Positions 8,959 to 18,878 of a stretch of 64,000 bases of DNA are shown here, one piece after another. Each line of letters starts with the position of its first letter. The stretch's first letter is position 1. This DNA comes from Methyloceanibacter stevinii (lineage in GTDB: Bacteria; Pseudomonadota; Alphaproteobacteria; Rhizobiales; Methyloligellaceae). The translations under genes were made by a program, and so were the position numbers. The stretch spans positions 1-64,000 of the forward strand of contig NZ_LPWE01000004.1 of assembly GCF_001723355.1 (NCBI RefSeq). The letters are read 5' to 3'. The notes below the pieces were generated by a model. The model was not told where the DNA came from, searched no databases, and saw only the letters and a list, made by a program, of their open reading frames with translations.

Positions 8959-9732
8959 TCAGCGGACGGTGAAGCGGAACGGTACAGACACCGAGATTGT
9001 CTCCTCGCCGACATCCGAGGGAATCGCCGGGAACGGCGCTGCGCTTGCGATCGACTCAAGCGCCGCGTTGTCGAGTTCCTTGTAGCCGGAGCTCTTGACG
9101 ATCTTATGCGTCACGAGCTCGCCATCCGATTTGACGGTGAGGCGCACCACGGCGGTCCCGACGCGCGTCGTACGCGGGTTGATTTTCGCATGTTCCAGAT
9201 GCACCCGAAGTTTGCCGAGATAGACTCTGTGCGCGGTGGCGCTACCGCCGGTCTTTTCCTCGCCTGAGCTTTCACGCATCGCAATGACGGTCTGCTGCAC
9301 GACGGTGGCCACCTGCTGCGGAAGAGGCTGTTCCTTCACCTCGACCTCAGGCTCCTTCTCAACCAGTTCCTCGGTCGGCTCGAGCAATTCGTTTTCGGGT
9401 CCCGTATCTGAGGTGAGCAAGGTGTCTTCAACAGGCTCGACCTCCGGAACGTCTTCCACCGGGATCTCTTCCTGCTGCTCAACCGCTTCGACCTGCTCCA
9501 ACGGCTGCGCTGCTGCACTCATCACGGGCGGCGCCTCGACGGCCTGAACCGAGACCGCATCTTCACCGAGCTTGGCGAAGCCCTCGATCGCAATGCCCTG
9601 CTCGACGACCATGATGTCGCTTCCCGAGCCTTCTTCGAAGGCGGCGCCGCCGGATTCGGGAAGCAGGATGGCGAGCAGAAAGGCGGCGTGAACGCCGATA
9701 GACACCAACCATGCAATGACATTGAGCGGCAT
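8959..9732 (-). CDS. tonB: Energy transducer TonB
   Basis: This 257-residue protein couples the proton motive force to outer-membrane receptors. The ATG at 9732 starts MPLNVIAWLVSIG, giving a single N-terminal anchor (about 4-24) with the HAAFLL segment that contacts ExbD. The periplasmic spacer is Glu/Val/Gln-rich and has few prolines, unlike the Glu-Pro/Lys-Pro spacer of enterobacterial TonB. The C-terminal TonB domain (about 165-257) contains VGTAVVRLTVKSDGEL and ends in VPFRFTVR. It is the last gene of the minus-strand unit with exbB, exbD and a small secreted protein. The unit is divergent from the two receptors, so it is probably their dedicated motor. Confidence 0.88.
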   Translation of the reverse strand: MPLNVIAWLVSIGVHAAFLLAILLPESGGAAFEEGSGSDIMVVEQGIAIEGFAKLGEDAVSVQAVEAPPVMSAAAQPLEQVEAVEQQEEIPVEDVPEVEPVEDTLLTSDTGPENELLEPTEELVEKEPEVEVKEQPLPQQVATVVQQTVIAMRESSGEEKTGGSATAHRVYLGKLRVHLEHAKINPRTTRVGTAVVRLTVKSDGELVTHKIVKSSGYKELDNAALESIASAAPFPAIPSDVGEETISVSVPFRFTVR

Positions 9733-9751
9733 GACTGCTCCGCTTGGTGCC

Positions 9752-10198
9752 CTAATGGCCCGCGGCTTCGGCGGCCTTCGGCTGGGATAGCAGCGAGACG
9801 CGCGAATAACCACTTGAGCCGACACGGCCGAGGATTTCCATCACCTCGCCATAGGGACGGTTCTTGTCGCCACGCACGTAAACCACGGTGTCGCCCTCGG
9901 TTGCCCGAAGCGCCTCGAGCCGTGGCACCAGCGTGTCGACGGTGACCTGTTCCTCGCGGATGTAGACGAGACCATCCGAGTCCAGGGAGACGATCATCGG
10001 CTTCTTGGGCTGGCTGACCTTCGCGGCGGATGTCTTCGGCAACTCGACCGGCACGCCGGCGACCAGCAGCGGCGCGGTGATCATGAAGATGATCAGGAGG
10101 ACCAGCATCACGTCGACCATGGGCGTGATGTTGATTTCCGAGATCGGGCGATATCCGCCTTCCTCGGCGCCCCCACCATTGCCGACGGACATACCCAT
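9752..10198 (-). CDS. exbD: Biopolymer transport protein ExbD
   Basis: This roughly 148-residue subunit of the TonB motor starts at ATG 10198. The start overlaps the probable exbB stop (TAATG). The conserved ISEINITPMVDVMLVLLIIF segment carries the membrane Asp essential for proton use in the ExbD/TolR family. A C-terminal periplasmic domain follows. An upstream in-frame ATG at 10216 is possible. The tonB gene begins 19 bases downstream. Confidence 0.9.
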   Translation of the reverse strand: MGMSVGNGGGAEEGGYRPISEINITPMVDVMLVLLIIFMITAPLLVAGVPVELPKTSAAKVSQPKKPMIVSLDSDGLVYIREEQVTVDTLVPRLEALRATEGDTVVYVRGDKNRPYGEVMEILGRVGSSGYSRVSLLSQPKAAEAAGH

Positions 10199-10913
10199 TA
10201 CGAAGCTTCCCTGCACGTAGCGGTTCGACGTTGTCGCCGCGCGCGCGTTGCGCCTGGGCGTCGCCTTCGTCCTCGGTCAAGTCGCGGGCAATCTCGATGA
10301 TCGCGTCATTACCCTTGGCGAAAGCGCGGCCGAGTGCGACGGAGATCTGGTTGTAGGCGACGACCGCGGGAATGGCCGCAGCGAGACCGATTGCCGTCAC
10401 GATGAGGGCTTCGGCGATGCCGGGGGCCACCACCGCGAGGCTGGTGTCCTTCTGCGTCGCGATGGCGGTGAAGCTGTTGACGATGCCCCAAACGGTGCCG
10501 AACAGACCGACGAACGGTGCGGCCGAGCCGACAGTCGCCAAGAACGGCAGGCCGACTTCCACCTTCTGAATTTCCGATTTGAGAGCGTGCCGAAGGGCGT
10601 TCTCCACCCGAAACCGGCGTTCGATCGGCGTATCGTCGAAATCAGCCGCAAGTTCGGCTTCACCGGCCTCGAGCACCTTGCGGGAAAACCCGCCGCGATC
10701 GGCACTCGACCGGCTCTTGGCCAGGCGGCGGATGCCGCCTTTCAGCCAGTTCACCCGTACGATCTTCTCGAAGATGATTGCCCAGCACGCCACGGAAGCG
10801 AGGACGAGAAGCAGGATCACGCCCTTGACCACCGGGTCCGCCTGCATGAGCAGCCCCCAGACACTGTAGTCGTGACTGGTAGCAGCAGTTACGATTTCCT
10901 GTTCCACTTCCAC
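10198..10913 (-). CDS. exbB: Biopolymer transport protein ExbB, frame irregular at the extreme C-terminus
   Basis: This proton-channel subunit of the TonB motor has about 238 residues. It shows a first membrane segment (GVILLLVLASVACWAIIF, about 30-47), the MotA/ExbB domain with VGSAAPFVGLFGTVWGI, and the third segment AEALIVTAIGLAAAIPAVVAY. From the ATG at 10913 the frame stays open far beyond the expected end, through exbD and into tonB. A stop in another frame at 10198-10200 overlaps the exbD ATG exactly as expected for this operon. A one- or two-base error in the GC repeat around 10230-10250 is therefore likely. The catalytic body is intact. Confidence 0.85.
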
Positions 10914-10924
10914 GGTGCCAAGTC

Positions 10925-11425
10925 CTATTTGTTAAGTGCGTTGTCGGTCCTGCTCGAAACAGCAAGATCCTCGAGGCAGTCGGCCACATCTTCCGATCCG
11001 GCTTTGCACTCCATCACATCGTTGATCAAGAAACTTCCAACATCGTCGCAGGACGTATTGGCCACGTCGAAGAGCTTCACGGTCCGCTTCTTCCCCTTGA
11101 GCGGGGCGAGTTCCACGGCGAAACGCTGGTCGATGATGCCGTCCGGACGGAAGAGGATGAGGTCGAGTTTGAGCGCCTCGTAGGTCTTGTCGCCCTTGTT
11201 GTCGATGACGAAGTAGGCGCGGCAATCGGAGCCTTTCGGCTCGAGCTTGTTCAGCTCGATGGCGACGCTGCCTCCGTCGCCTTGCTCGGCCGCAGCGACG
11301 GCGTCTTCCTCAGCCGCAACGACGGGCGGCCGGACGAGCACGACGGCGGCGACAGCCAAAGCCGCCACGAAGACTCTTTGGATGAAACCGGCGCCGTGCC
11401 GGTTCTCGCGATTCGAAAAAAGCAC
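10925..11425 (-). CDS. Small secreted protein encoded upstream of exbB
   Basis: About 166 residues from GTG 11425, chosen because GGGAGG lies five bases upstream and a signal peptide follows at once (ending near VVAAEE). An ORF opening at 11590 is much longer but begins with atypical sequence. The mature domain contains ELNKLEPKGSDCRAYFVIDN, LDLILFRPDGIIDQR, a KRTVKLFD strand and several cysteines. From memory, similar conserved proteins precede exbB in many rhizobial genomes. It is eleven bases from exbB, so it is co-transcribed. Its function is unknown; a periplasmic accessory of the TonB motor is plausible. Confidence 0.7.
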   Translation of the reverse strand: MLFSNRENRHGAGFIQRVFVAALAVAAVVLVRPPVVAAEEDAVAAAEQGDGGSVAIELNKLEPKGSDCRAYFVIDNKGDKTYEALKLDLILFRPDGIIDQRFAVELAPLKGKKRTVKLFDVANTSCDDVGSFLINDVMECKAGSEDVADCLEDLAVSSRTDNALNK

Positions 11426-11827
11426 AAATACCTCCCATACCGAGCCTGCTTCAAGGATCAGGTTTCGGTTGCCTAAAGGCGTTCCGACGGCGTTCGCCGC
11501 TCCCTTATTATGTTCCTCGATTTTGGCTGAGGGTACGCGTGAGGCCGCCAGCAAGTTCTGGGGCGTCCCGACACTTGGACCGACATCCAAACCAAAGACT
11601 AGTTAGTAGGTCCTCCGAGAGTACCAGAATTTATTTACCGTGGCGGCCCAGGGCATTCAAGCGTGTTACCTGCGGACGATTTGGCAAGTGCATTGCCAGA
11701 TGTTCCATATCTTGATGCCAAGATGCTTAAAGGCTTTCGGGTAGATTGGCCTAGCCCCCAATGCTAAATTTTCATTAATGGAAAATGGAACCTAGGCAAC
11801 TAGGAACGCCTGTGGGGGGCTTTGAAT
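11426..11827. promoter_or_regulatory. Divergent control region between the TonB operon and the first receptor, with several dyads
   Basis: This 400-base gap has three inverted repeats. One is TGGCAA-N5-TTGCCA at 11682-11698, one is ATCTTG-N4-CAAGAT at 11709-11724, and one is a near-symmetric TTTTC-ATTAAT-GGAAAA around 11769-11785. The segment 11700-11790 is AT-rich compared with the surroundings. These are candidate operators for a regulator of metal or receptor expression. None matches a Fur box that I can recognise with confidence. Confidence 0.5.
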
Positions 11828-14630
11828 ATGAGGACCAGGGTGTGCGGGGGCGCACTGGCGCTTGGAATCTGTGTAATTGCGCCAGCTGAAGCAATAAGTC
11901 AAACCACTGAAAATGAAGCTGTTTCCGAAGAGTCCGCGCCGTCGGTAACGACGCCGGCCGCTGGTGGAGAGCCCCCGGCGGCGGATGGGATCGAGGGCGA
12001 CGTCCCGGCCGTCGAGATCATTCAACCAGCAGCGGAACCGGAGCAGCCGCCGGAACCGGTGCAGGCCGAAGCCGAGCCGGAACCACGGCCCCGTCCGGTT
12101 TCTCGTCCGGCACCGCAGCCGGTTGTGACCGCGCCGGAGCCGGTCGCGTACGAGCCGCCGCCTGCTGAAGCCTTCGAGCCCATCGAGCCGGAACTGTTCT
12201 TCCCATCGCTGATCACGCAGCAGCAGCCGGGCTATTACGGACCGGTCGGCGGCGAGGCCAGCTTCGAGCGCTCTTGGAACGGGGTTCAGTCGCCGATCAA
12301 CCCGAACAATGGGATCGCGCCTGGGAACCTGCAGGATTTCTCGGAAGCCGGCAGCCGCGTGACGCGCCAGCAGATCAACGAGCAGGACCCACTCAGCACC
12401 AACGACATCCTGCAGCGCGTGCCTGGTCTTACAATCGTCAACGACGACGGTATCGGCAATCAGGGCGGTATCGGCATCCGCGGATCCAATCCGCGGCGGT
12501 CGCGCAAGATCCTCGTCATGGAGGACGGCCAGTCCATCAATATGAGCCTCTATATCGATCCGTCCGTGCACTACGTGCCGCCGCCGGATCGTATCGAGGC
12601 CGTCGAAGTGATCAAAGGCTCGATCATCTACGCCCCGAACAATAATTTCGGCGCCGTCAACTTCCGCAACCTGCAGCCCTTTGGCCCCGACGAATTCGTG
12701 ATGTCGGGGGAAGGCGGCGCTGTCGCGCTTAACGGGGCCGGCGGCGATGGTGGTGCGGGCAAATGGCACGTTCACAACCGGAAGACCTGGGAGAACTGGG
12801 GAACGGTTGTGTCCTATACGGGCGCGACGTCAAGGCACCTGGGATACGGAGCGTCTGACCTACAACGACTTCTATGCCGCCGTCGGCTGGAAGGATACCA
12901 ACGCGGACTTTGTGTTCTCCGGGTCCTATATGCGTCAGCGCGATAAATACGATGAAGGCAATCTAGAGTTCGAAGAAGACGAGGACGGCGAAGAGGAGGA
13001 GGGCGATCTCGAAGAGGATGAGGAACTCGAGGAAGAGGAAGAGACCGTGTTCCGTTCCGATACGGTCGAGCAGGCCTTCTTCAGAGAGATCAAGCACTGC
13101 AAGAGCTGCTTCAACCCGGGTTCACGCTTCAGCAACTACAACGCCGATCCGTTCCGGCTTCAGGGCACGCTGAACTATTACTTCGACGAGGACACCAGCT
13201 CGAACACGCGGGTCTACTATTACCACCACCGCCGCGATCGCTATCAGAATTTCGAAGGCGCCGATCCCTCGCAGGCTGAAGGCAATTTTGCGCCGCTGTT
13301 GCTCGGCGACGATGTGATCATCCCCGAAGGGGTGATGCTCGGGCGCTTGCGGACCTACCAGCACGTCGGTGGCGAGCAGCGTTTCGAATTGGCCAACCGC
13401 GAATTGCTCGCGGGGCTGAGCCAGGATCTCCAGCTTGGGGCACGGTTCGAGCACCACACCTTCGCCAACCGCAATTTCTTCGGCCGTCAGGGTGAAATCC
13501 TGGAGGACGGCGACAAAAATGGCCTCACGGTCTTTGACAGTGAGCACGAGGCCGACGCTGTTTCCGCCTACGCGCAGACGGTGATCCACGCGACTCCGGC
13601 AATCGATATCGTTCCCGGCATTCGCTTCGAGCATATCAGCTCGAAGGTTCGCCAGCTCTCCTCGAGTGAGGAAGAGGGCGAGGGCGAGCGCGAACTTGAG
13701 GAATGCGAGATCGACGGGGAGGATTTCTTCAATGAAGGCGAATGCGTTGTCTTCGAGATCAACCCCAACGACCAGAACTTCAGCTACGACAAGACGTACT
13801 GGCTGCCTGGTATTTCGTTCTCCTGGGGCCTGTTCGGCAAACAAGTCGTTCCGGTGTCGGCCGACAAGTCTCTTCAGGAACTCGAGACCGTCTATCACAC
13901 CACGATGTATGGCGGTTACAACCGCGGCGTGACGATCCCCGTGCAACGCGAGGGACCCTTCCCGCCGAAAGACGAGCTTGGCGACAACTTCCAGCTCGGC
14001 GTGCGGTCAACCGGCGTCAAGGGCGTCACACTCGACGTGGCCGGCTTCTTCAAGTCCATCGAGAACTACCAGATCCGTGGTTCTTCGACGACGACGTCGG
14101 GACTCAACGTCTACACCAACATCGATCAGGTCGAGATCAGCGGTGTGGAAATGTATGGTCGCCTCGACTCGCGGCCCTTCACCGGGTGGAACCTCAATCC
14201 TTACGCCGAAGCGACTTTCACCTATTCGAACGGTGAGATCACCGACGGCGTCTTGCCGGGCGGCGAGAGCATCGTCGGGAACCGCATTCCGTTCGCGCCG
14301 CGCGAGGTCGCTTACCTGACCACCGGCATCGAGAGCACGGCCGGGTGGAACGCGAGCGTCAGCTTCGTGTACCGGGGCGAGTTCTACACCGACGAGGAGA
14401 ACACACCCTTCGCGGGCGATCCCAGCGGCGAGGACGGTTTGGTGCCGAGTGTCTGGCTCCTCAACGCACGGGCCAACTACACGATCCCGACAGACGTCTT
14501 CGGCAGTGAGATGGTCGTGTTCGTGTCTGGTGAGAACCTGACGGACGAGCTCTACATCACCGACCGTGAGGACGGCATAAAGCCGGGCCTCGGCCGGTCG
14601 CTCATGGCGGGCGCAAGGGTGAAGTGGTAG
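11828..14630 (+). CDS. TonB-dependent outer-membrane receptor with acidic loop, frame broken once
   Basis: Corrected length is about 933 residues. The signal peptide ends near EAIS. A Pro/Glu-rich leader (about residues 30-135) precedes the plug, which shows NDILQRVPGLTIVNDDGIG, GIRGSNPRRSRKILVMEDG and VEVIKGSIIYAP. The 22-strand-type barrel ends in MAGARVKW with a terminal aromatic residue. The frame changes near 12832: the upstream frame gives VVSYTGAT and the downstream one QGTWDTERLTYNDFY, matching a continuous stretch of the paralog at 15182, so an extra base or two missing bases are likely. A loop at 12972-13043 has 20 Asp/Glu among 24 residues and is followed by CKSC. Related receptors (FecA/LutH class) import chelated metals; a lanthanide complex is inferred. 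Confidence 0.82.
12972..13043 (+). other. Sequence encoding a poly-acidic extracellular loop in the first receptor
   Basis: Twenty-four codons encode 20 Asp or Glu residues, broken only by two Gly and two Leu. The second receptor has only a short acidic segment at the same place (around 16321-16341). Both are followed by a conserved CK(S/T)CFN motif. The position after a YMRQRDKYDEGNL strand indicates a surface loop of the barrel. Confidence 0.75.
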
Positions 14631-14667
14631 GTCGCTCCAGCGACCAACCCTAAGGCTTCATCAGCAA

Positions 14668-14700
14668 CAAGGCGGCGCCAAGTGCGCCGCCTTGTTTTTT
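14668..14700 (+). terminator. Rho-independent terminator after the first receptor
   Basis: A 12-base stem (14668-14679 with 14684-14695) is followed by a T run ending at 14700. It separates the two receptor genes into independent transcription units. Confidence 0.9.
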
Positions 14701-15181
14701 CGGGTACGACGTGCCGCCTGTGTGATTTGCGCCACAAACACACAAATACGAGGCTTCGGCGGAAGTCGCCCAAATGCCGAACGTCCATGCCAACTACAGA
14801 TTTCTTCCAAAAGTCTCGGGAAGAAATCCAATGACCAATGGTCAATGTTGAGGGGCTAAGTCCCTGAGTTTTGCAGAAGCGCGTCGAAATCGCGCGCGAT
14901 GCCCCGTTCATGGCCCTCACTGTAGTCTCATCATCGGGAAGAACTTCCCGCCTGTTTTTGGATAGCCCCGTTAAGCGTCCTCTTACAAGGTTGTGACGGG
15001 GCGAAATCAGGGCATGGGGGATTCGCACGGGGACTTCTGGACGATCGACCGCCACGTTTCCACGATGGGGTCGAGGTTTCGTGGCATCCGTAGCTTCCCA
15101 CAGTCCAAACACAAAATGCCCCGTCAGGGAGAATGCAGTCTTCGCCTCGCGGAGACTCACGATAGAGGACTGGGGGAAAGA
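14701..15181. promoter_or_regulatory. Control region of the second receptor with two perfect dyads
   Basis: This 480-base gap contains a perfect 10-base inverted repeat (GATTTCTTCC at 14799-14808 and its complement at 14819-14828). Directly after it lies the palindrome TGACCA-A-TGGTCA (14832-14844). Both are candidate operators or RNA hairpins well upstream of the start at 15182. The rest appears non-coding; an in-frame extension of the receptor back to 14993 has no signal peptide and is unlikely to be translated. Confidence 0.5.
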
Positions 15182-17898
15182 ATGCCTTCACGCGTGTTTT
15201 GGGGTGCACTTGCAGTGGGCAGTGCGGCCTTCCTGCCATACGAGGCAGTAGGTCAGACTGCTGAAAACGAGCCCGTTTCGGAACAGGCCGCGCCGTCCGC
15301 AACGACGCCGTCGGCTGGTGGGGAGCCCCCAACGGGCCAAGAGACCGAGGGTGACGTGCCGGCCGTCGAGGTCATTCAGCCCCAGGCCGAACCCGAGCAG
15401 CCTCCCGTCCAGGCCGAACGCGAGCCGGCACCACGGCCCCGTCCCGTTTCACGTCCGGCGCCGCAGCCGGTGGTGACCGCGCCGGAGCCGGTGGCGTATG
15501 AGCCGCCCCCGGAGCCTGCGTTCCAGCCCATCGAGCCCGAGGCCGTTCTGCCGAACCTGGTCACGCAACCTGCACCCGAATACTACGGACCGCCTGGAGG
15601 GCTGGGGAGCTTTGAGCGTTCCGTGAACTCCGCGCAATCGCCGATCGTGCCGACACAAGGCATCATCCCGGGCAATCTGCAGGATTTCTCGAGCGCTGCC
15701 AGCCGTGTGACCCGCGAGAAGATCAACGAGCAGGATCCGCTGACGACCAACGAAATCCTGTCGACCGTTCCCGGCGTGGCGATCATCAACGATGACGGCT
15801 TGGGCCGGCACGGCGGCATCAGCATTCGCGGCACGCCAGCACGCCGTTCGCGCAAAGTGCTGGTCATGGAAGACGGACGGTCGATCAATCAGAGCCTTTG
15901 GCTCGATCCTTCGACGCATTACACGCCGCCCACGGAGCGTCTCGAATCCGTCGAGGTGTTGCGCGGCACGGTCCTCACCTACGGCCCGAACAACAACTCG
16001 GGCGTGGTGAACTTCCGCAACCTTCAGCCTTCGGCGCGAACGAGTCCCAGGTTTCGTTCCAAACCGGCGGGGTCTCGGTGGAAGGTCCTGGCGTCGACAA
16101 TGGCGATGCGAGCAAGTGGCATGCGCATACGCGGCACTCGACCGACGATTGGGGCATCGTGCTGTCCTACACCGGTGCTAGCGGCCAGGGTGCATGGAAC
16201 ACCGAGCGGCTGAGCTACAACGACTTCTATGGTGCAATCGGCTGGAAGGGTGAGAATTCCGACTTCACGTTCTCGACCGTCTACTTCGCCCAGCGCGACC
16301 AGTACGACGAGTCGAACCTGGAAGGAGAGGACGAGGATCCGCCCGGACAGGTGGAGAGCCTCCTCCTGAATAACTACAAGCACTGTAAGACGTGCTTTAA
16401 TCCAGCCTCCGGGCTCAACGAGTACAATGCCGACCTGTGGCTCTTCCAGGGTATCTACAATTACTATCTGGACCAGGACACGACCATTTCGGCACGCGCC
16501 TACGGGCAGCTCCTCAAGCGGTATCGCTATTTCAACGTTGAGGGCGAGAACCCGCTCGCAGCGGAGACCAGCTTCAATCCCTTCATCGATGGAGACGAAG
16601 TCTTCATTCCCGAAGGCGTCATGGAGGGGCGTCTGCGCGAGTATGACAACTTCGGTACCGAGCTGCGTACCGAACTCGCAAACCGGCCGTTCCTATTCGG
16701 CATGGCTCAAAACCTGCAGATGGGTGTCCGGTACGAATACAATAGCTTCACCGACCAGAACATTCTCGGTCAGCAGGGGCGCATTCTGGATGGTTTCGAT
16801 ACGAACGGCCTGACGTTCTTCCATCGGAAGCACGAAGCCAACGCGGTGTCGGCCTTCGTTCAGACCGATATTTCCGTGAACGACAATCTGAACATCGTTC
16901 CGGGTGCACGGCTCGATCATTATCGCATCACGCGTAAGACCCTTGCGCTGCCAGGCGAGGACGACGAGGAGTTCGACGAGTGTCCGGGTGGCGCGTTCGG
17001 TGGCGAGGAATGCGTCGTCATCGAGGACTTCAGCGGCAACCAGTACACCGAGTCGTTCGACAAGACCCATGTCCTTCCCGGCATCGCCTTCGCCTACGGG
17101 TTTGGCCGGCAGGACGCTCCGATGACTCTCGGTTCGAAGTCGCTCGGTCCCGTCACGATGGAGAAGCCGACATTCGCCAACACCCTGTATGGTGGCTACC
17201 ATCGCGGTCTGACCATGGGCGTGTTGCGCGAAGCCGCGTTCCCGCCAGGGGACGAGATCGGCAACAACTTCCAGCTTGGTGTGCGCTCGACGGCGGTGAA
17301 GGGCATCACCTTCGACGTCGCGGGGTTCCATCAGAACATCCAGGACTATCAAATCAAGGGTTCCACGACCGACGTGGCCGGCAACAACGTCTACTCGTTG
17401 ATCAACGAGGTGCATGTGAATGGCTTCGAAGCTTATGGACGGCTCGACACGCGGCCATACACCGGCTGGACGTTGAATCCTTATCTGGAAGGCAGCTTCA
17501 CGCTCGCCGACAACAAGATCCAGGATGGATACAACGAGGATGGCGAGTCGGTTGCGGGCAATTACGTGCCCGAAGTGCCTCGCGAGTTCGCATACCTGAC
17601 GGTCGGTATTGAAAGCCTCAAAGGCTGGAATGCGAGCGTCAGCTGGACCTATCGCGGATCGTTTTACACCGATGAGAACAACACGCCGTTCGGCGGAGAT
17701 CCCGAGGGTGAGAACGGCGAAGTTCCCAGCGTCTGGCTGCTCTCAGCCCGTGCAAACTACACGATCCCGAAAACCAATATGGCGGTGTTCGTGTCGGGTC
17801 AGAACCTTACCGACGAGCTGTACATCACCGACCGCGAGGACGGCGTCAAACCCGGCATCGGCCGCACGCTCATGGCTGGCGCACGGTTGAAGTGGTAG
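15182..17898 (+). CDS. TonB-dependent outer-membrane receptor, paralog of the first, frame broken once
   Basis: Corrected length is about 905 residues. The ATG at 15182 follows GGGGGAAAG and opens a signal peptide ending near YEAVG. A Pro/Glu-rich leader, plug (TNEILSTVPGVAIINDDGLG, VLVMEDGRSI) and barrel ending MAGARLKW match the receptor at 11828 along the whole length. The frame changes near 16030 where CAGCCTTC should read CAGCCCTTC: one C is missing, and correction joins NFRNLQP to FGANESQVSF. It lacks the poly-acidic loop of its paralog but keeps CKTCFN and a second acidic Cys pair (DDEEFDEC and GGEECVV). It is probably a metal-chelate importer with a related substrate. Confidence 0.82.
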
Positions 17899-17924
17899 CC
17901 TCGCGGCGATAAGCGCAATCGATG

Positions 17925-17966
17925 AATGGCGGCTCGCGGAAATTCCGCGGGCCGCCATTTTCTTTG
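17925..17966 (+). terminator. Rho-independent terminator after the second receptor
   Basis: AATGGCGGC pairs with GCCGCCATT around an inner CGCGG/CCGCG helix and is followed by TTTCTTT. It closes the second receptor transcript. Confidence 0.8.
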
Positions 17967-18149
17967 GAGTCTCCCCACCTCTTGAACGGTCCCAGCGGCG
18001 ATTTCAAATAGCGGTGATCCGCTTGTGGCCGCGAAATTAGGTGCAGGGCATCGGCGAACGGTTGGATAATCGATCCGGCCCATGCGAAACTCGAACCTGC
18101 GGCCGCGACACTTTCTTGCTTTCGGGCGGACCCGCTGGAAGACGTCGCT

Positions 18150-18638
18150 ATGATGACTTTCGAGACGCCTGTACCTCAGATCCTAAAACTGCTGTTTTCT
18201 GTGATGGCGTTTGCACTCGCTGTGTTGATCTATGCGCCGAGCGAGGCAACTGCGGCGAGTGCGGCCGCGAAACGGCCCGCAAGCATCCATGCCGCGCCGA
18301 ACACCAAGGCGAAGGTTCTCGGTCTGATCGGCATTTCTCAGGTCGTCGAGGCCAAATCCTGCAAGAGCGGTTGGTGCCGCGTTGGGCCCGGTTACGTGAG
18401 GGCGAGTTCCTTACGCTTCTTCAAGGAGCGTGAAGGATACGAGAGCGCCTACGACTACAATGCGCCCTTGCCCCCGCCGAACTACGGCTACACACCGGGG
18501 TTCTGGGGCTTTGGCGGTAAGCGCTATTACGACCGGTTCGGCAACTATACGAAGTACGCCGTGCCCGGTTATCGCGGTCCTGTCGGTCCTCTCGAAGGGA
18601 CCGTCGAGACGCGGCGCGGCCTGTTCGGCCGGCGCTAG
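18150..18638 (+). CDS. Exported SH3-like domain protein
   Basis: This 162-residue protein has a hydrophobic N-terminal segment (about 12-33) that is either a signal peptide or an anchor, ending near SEATAAS. A bacterial SH3 domain (about 45-95) follows, with IHAAPNTKAKVLGLI, CKSGWCRVGPGYVRASSLRF and the usual small beta strands. The C-terminus is rich in Gly, Tyr and Pro. Such domains commonly bind the cell wall in the periplasm. It has its own transcription unit between receptor and PepSY genes and no strong link to either. Confidence 0.75.
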   Translation: MMTFETPVPQILKLLFSVMAFALAVLIYAPSEATAASAAAKRPASIHAAPNTKAKVLGLIGISQVVEAKSCKSGWCRVGPGYVRASSLRFFKEREGYESAYDYNAPLPPPNYGYTPGFWGFGGKRYYDRFGNYTKYAVPGYRGPVGPLEGTVETRRGLFGRR

Positions 18639-18878
18639 CCTTCTCGTTCGGACGTCGATCTTGAGCGCCTGCGACATCTCGACAGGCCAGTCATCGTACA
18701 TCCGCGCAGGCGACGGCAGCACTATTTCCTAGGCGTCTTTGCCAAATCTTCCCGTCTGTTTTGCCTCACGTTGGCAAGTTGGACCTTGTAACTTCCAACG
18801 CAGGAAACGCCGAGACAGGCAAAACGACGCGACAGATGTCGCGGACGAAACGCAAGCTAGTACGAAAGGCTGACTCAT

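Noticed and set aside
10248..11183. A 311-codon plus-strand frame across exbB and the small secreted protein
   Set aside because: It is antisense to two genes with clear signals; the product resembles no protein.
14993..15181. N-terminal extension of the second receptor
   Set aside because: It would place 63 basic residues before a clear signal peptide; the ATG at 15182 has an adjacent ribosome site.
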